DNA of 64,000 nucleotides from contig NC_135252.1 of the NCBI RefSeq assembly GCF_964204865.1, positions 18,807,383 to 18,871,382 of the forward strand. Direction: 5' to 3'. How positions within the stretch are numbered: the stretch's first letter is position 1; every line of letters starts with the position of its first letter. This DNA is from Styela clava (taxonomy: Eukaryota; Chordata; Ascidiacea; Stolidobranchia; Styelidae). Under the pieces are notes generated by a model, which made no database searches, was not told where the DNA came from, and was given only the letters and a program-made list of their open reading frames with translations. Positions 61,990 to 64,000 of this stretch are shown one piece after another. The translations under genes and the position numbers were made by a program.

Positions 61990-62723
61990 AAATATGAATA
62001 CAAGTATGTCATCGTGCTTAATATACAACCATCAAACTATTAGCCATTCTTCACAATTTTTACTTCTGTACAAGGTGCGTATTACTCAACAATATAAATT
62101 GAACTAATGTTCTATTCAGAATTGTATGAAAACCGGTTAATTACAGTTATTTGACTTTATTGTGGTTTCTCATTCTGCAGAAACGTTCCAAGAAAACATT
62201 TGACAAATCCGAATGTAAATGAAAGCAGCGGGACGTCTTTTGTCCCATCTTGACTGAAATAGGTTATAAGTACATATTTTATATTGAATCCCATTGGAAA
62301 TCGCGTACTCTAAACATACATTAGATGCTAGGTTCCCTCTAAGCTGCGCAATTGCGCAGTGCCACCAGAACATTTGCGCAGTAAAATCTCATTCTCGCGC
62401 AGTTGCAACATTTCGTTATCAAAGCGTGGCTCATGTTTTATATGTCATATTTATTAACGCTTAACTAGAATGCTCGTTCTATGTTTCACGCGTATTTTGG
62501 TGATCACTGGTCATTGTGAAGTCACACACGTGTATGTCACGCTCAAGTACATTGATTTCTGTATGCCGGTGACGCAAATTTATCGCTGTTCCGCGTTTAA
62601 GGAATCTGATAATCTGCAAAATTTGTCGGGAAGTGTCACCTAGTAGTGATTTGGAAAAGGAAAATCTTGGATGGGAAGTTGACTATCTAAGACGCCATTC
62701 AAATCAGAAAAAGCATATTGACG
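61990..62723. other. Stretch 5' of the first visible exon of the helical gene
   Basis: I looked for another phase-0 exon of the minus-strand gene here and found none that I can support. The gcgcaattgcgcag-like block near 62345-62400 may be part of a small repeat. Confidence 0.45.
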
Positions 62724-62731
62724 CACTATAT

Positions 62732-63846
62732 TAGTGGTTTTCGACCGCCGGTGCCGGTCCACGAAGCTATTTTGCCGTTCAGTGAGAAATTTCGTTTTGT
62801 TGATTTTCTGCCGTTTTGATCGCTTTATCGAATCCGAAAAGACGGATTTACGTTGGTTTATTACGCATTTATCTTCCGCCGTCATATTACTGTTTGGTGA
62901 GGGCGGTATTAATAGCCTGGCAACGTCTTGGCGCTGTGTGATCACACTTTTCGTTTCCGATTCATCGCAAAATCGCTCCGTCAAATCTCGCAAGATTCAT
63001 AAACCTGGAAATCAGCATGCGTGCTTTTTCCGTTCTGCGTGCTTTTCTTGATTAATATTACCATTCAAATATAAGGTTATGAATAGTCAGTCAGATTTCT
63101 TTGTTTAAAGTAGAAAACAGTTAAGAATTGTATAATATTACAGAGTATGCCTTGGGAACCAGCAAGATATGAGCTTGTTGCGGCCCTGCAGGTGGTCATG
63201 AGACGCGCAACAAAAACATTAAGATCTTTTCTAGGTGATGCACAGCAGGATTTTGACCCCCTGGTGCCAAGTTAGAAACTACTTTATCATTGTATTATAA
63301 ATTCATTTGTCTGGGGCATCGATCAAATGCAGAGGGATGATATGATGAAACCACTAGTTTACAGTCCAGATTTATAAAAGAGTCACTGTCACAATATTTG
63401 AGCTCTCTCGATAACGAATGCTTATCGTTAGGTAATCGAACAATCAAACTGTTGTCCAAATTTTCAACCAGTTACTTGTACGAAAAAACTTTATCATCGT
63501 TAGCTTTAACTAAAACGAAGAAAAGAAATGGACTGTGAGCCACTGCAGAGCTAGGTGTTGCAAAACCATTTCTTATGCCTCGTTTGCAATCTTGTATTGG
63601 CAACGAAACAGCAGCAAATTCTCGCTACAGGTAATTGTGTTTGTACATGATTTGGCATGTACATGTTTTTTTATGTGAGGTTTTTCTTGGTGTATTTTTT
63701 ACGCGAAATCGGGGCCCAGCACTTCATGTTGTTATGCAAGTATATGTTATTATTTTATGTTCCACCTATTTCCCATTTTGCCGGTCCGCGAATACATTTT
63801 ATTTAATTTAACCGGTCCGCCAGGGTAGAAAGGTTGGGAACCACTG
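62732..63846. mobile_element. hAT-type element, family H3
   Basis: Left end tagtggttttcgaccgccgg, right end in reverse cagtggttcccaacctttct. Flanks cactatat (62724-62731) and cactagat (63847-63854) are an 8-bp duplication with one difference. Both subterminal parts carry a ccggtcc block. The reading frames inside (62640-62993 minus, 62734-63051 plus) are not convincing and no transposase motif is seen, though the element may be a deleted derivative of a ZBED-type hAT. Confidence 0.85.
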
Positions 63847-64000
63847 CACTAGATGCATTAACTCAGAAGCGAAACGTGGAAGCAGAGGAGGTTGTTTGAA
63901 CTTTCTCACCGCAATACCAACCGCTGAAGAGAGTGAAGTTTTGAAATAAAGCCTCACATAGATAGTGTTCTACCACGTGTTAAGCTGAATTCATCAATAT

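Noticed and set aside
1..64000. CRISPR array, bacterial operon, ribosomal RNA genes
   Set aside because: No spaced direct repeats of that type, no ribosome-binding sites or operon spacing, and no rRNA-like conserved sequence. All genes are spliced and eukaryotic.

Overview
This is an AT-rich animal genomic window: spliced genes with short GT-AG introns, AATAAA signals, a tRNA-derived SINE, many hAT-type and other non-autonomous DNA transposons, a decayed THAP/P-element transposase and a decayed Ty3/gypsy-type retroelement. An SS18 orthologue and a ZP-domain membrane protein show it is metazoan. Small introns, high AT and the transposon mix suggest an invertebrate, perhaps a tunicate, but the sequence alone does not prove the species.

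Layout. 1-5.8 kb and 10.6-16.9 kb are two copies of a segmental duplication. Between them, on the minus strand, lies the most striking gene of the window (10545 down to 6940). It has eleven exons joined in frame and encodes a secreted, extremely basic protein of about 652 residues, rich in Arg, Lys and Tyr and almost free of acidic residues. The duplication begins just upstream of this gene's promoter. Position 1 corresponds to position 10623, 78 bp upstream of its ATG, so the left edge of the window probably lies just upstream of a second, tandem copy of the gene.

16.9-26.7 kb is largely non-coding, with one good tRNA-derived SINE (22.65 kb) and a short minus-strand coiled-coil gene (24.6-23.8 kb). 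26.8-30.3 kb holds a THAP-domain P-element/THAP9-like transposase with introns, broken by frameshifts, a stop and a 63-bp tandem duplication. 34.5-35.8 kb is an SS18 (BAF complex subunit) gene whose coding sequence is a single exon. 44.6-38.4 kb (minus) is a seven-exon ZP-domain type I membrane protein of 567 residues, rebuilt from signal peptide to transmembrane helix.

45-51.9 kb is a transposon bed of nested hAT-type elements, several with recognisable 8-bp target duplications, and an interrupted SINE. 62.0-52.7 kb (minus) carries at least eight phase-0 exons of a helical, charge-rich protein whose 5' end lies outside or was not found. One of its introns has swollen to about 6 kb by insertion of a DNA transposon, a Ty3/gypsy-type element inside it, and hAT/MITE elements inside that. 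The window ends in another hAT-type element (62.7-63.8 kb).

The genes do not form one pathway. Three are linked to the cell surface or outside (the basic secreted protein and the ZP protein) or to chromatin (SS18). The unfamiliar system worth following is the tandemly duplicated locus for the ultrabasic secreted protein. Exon joins were made by hand from splice sites and reading phase. No database search was possible.
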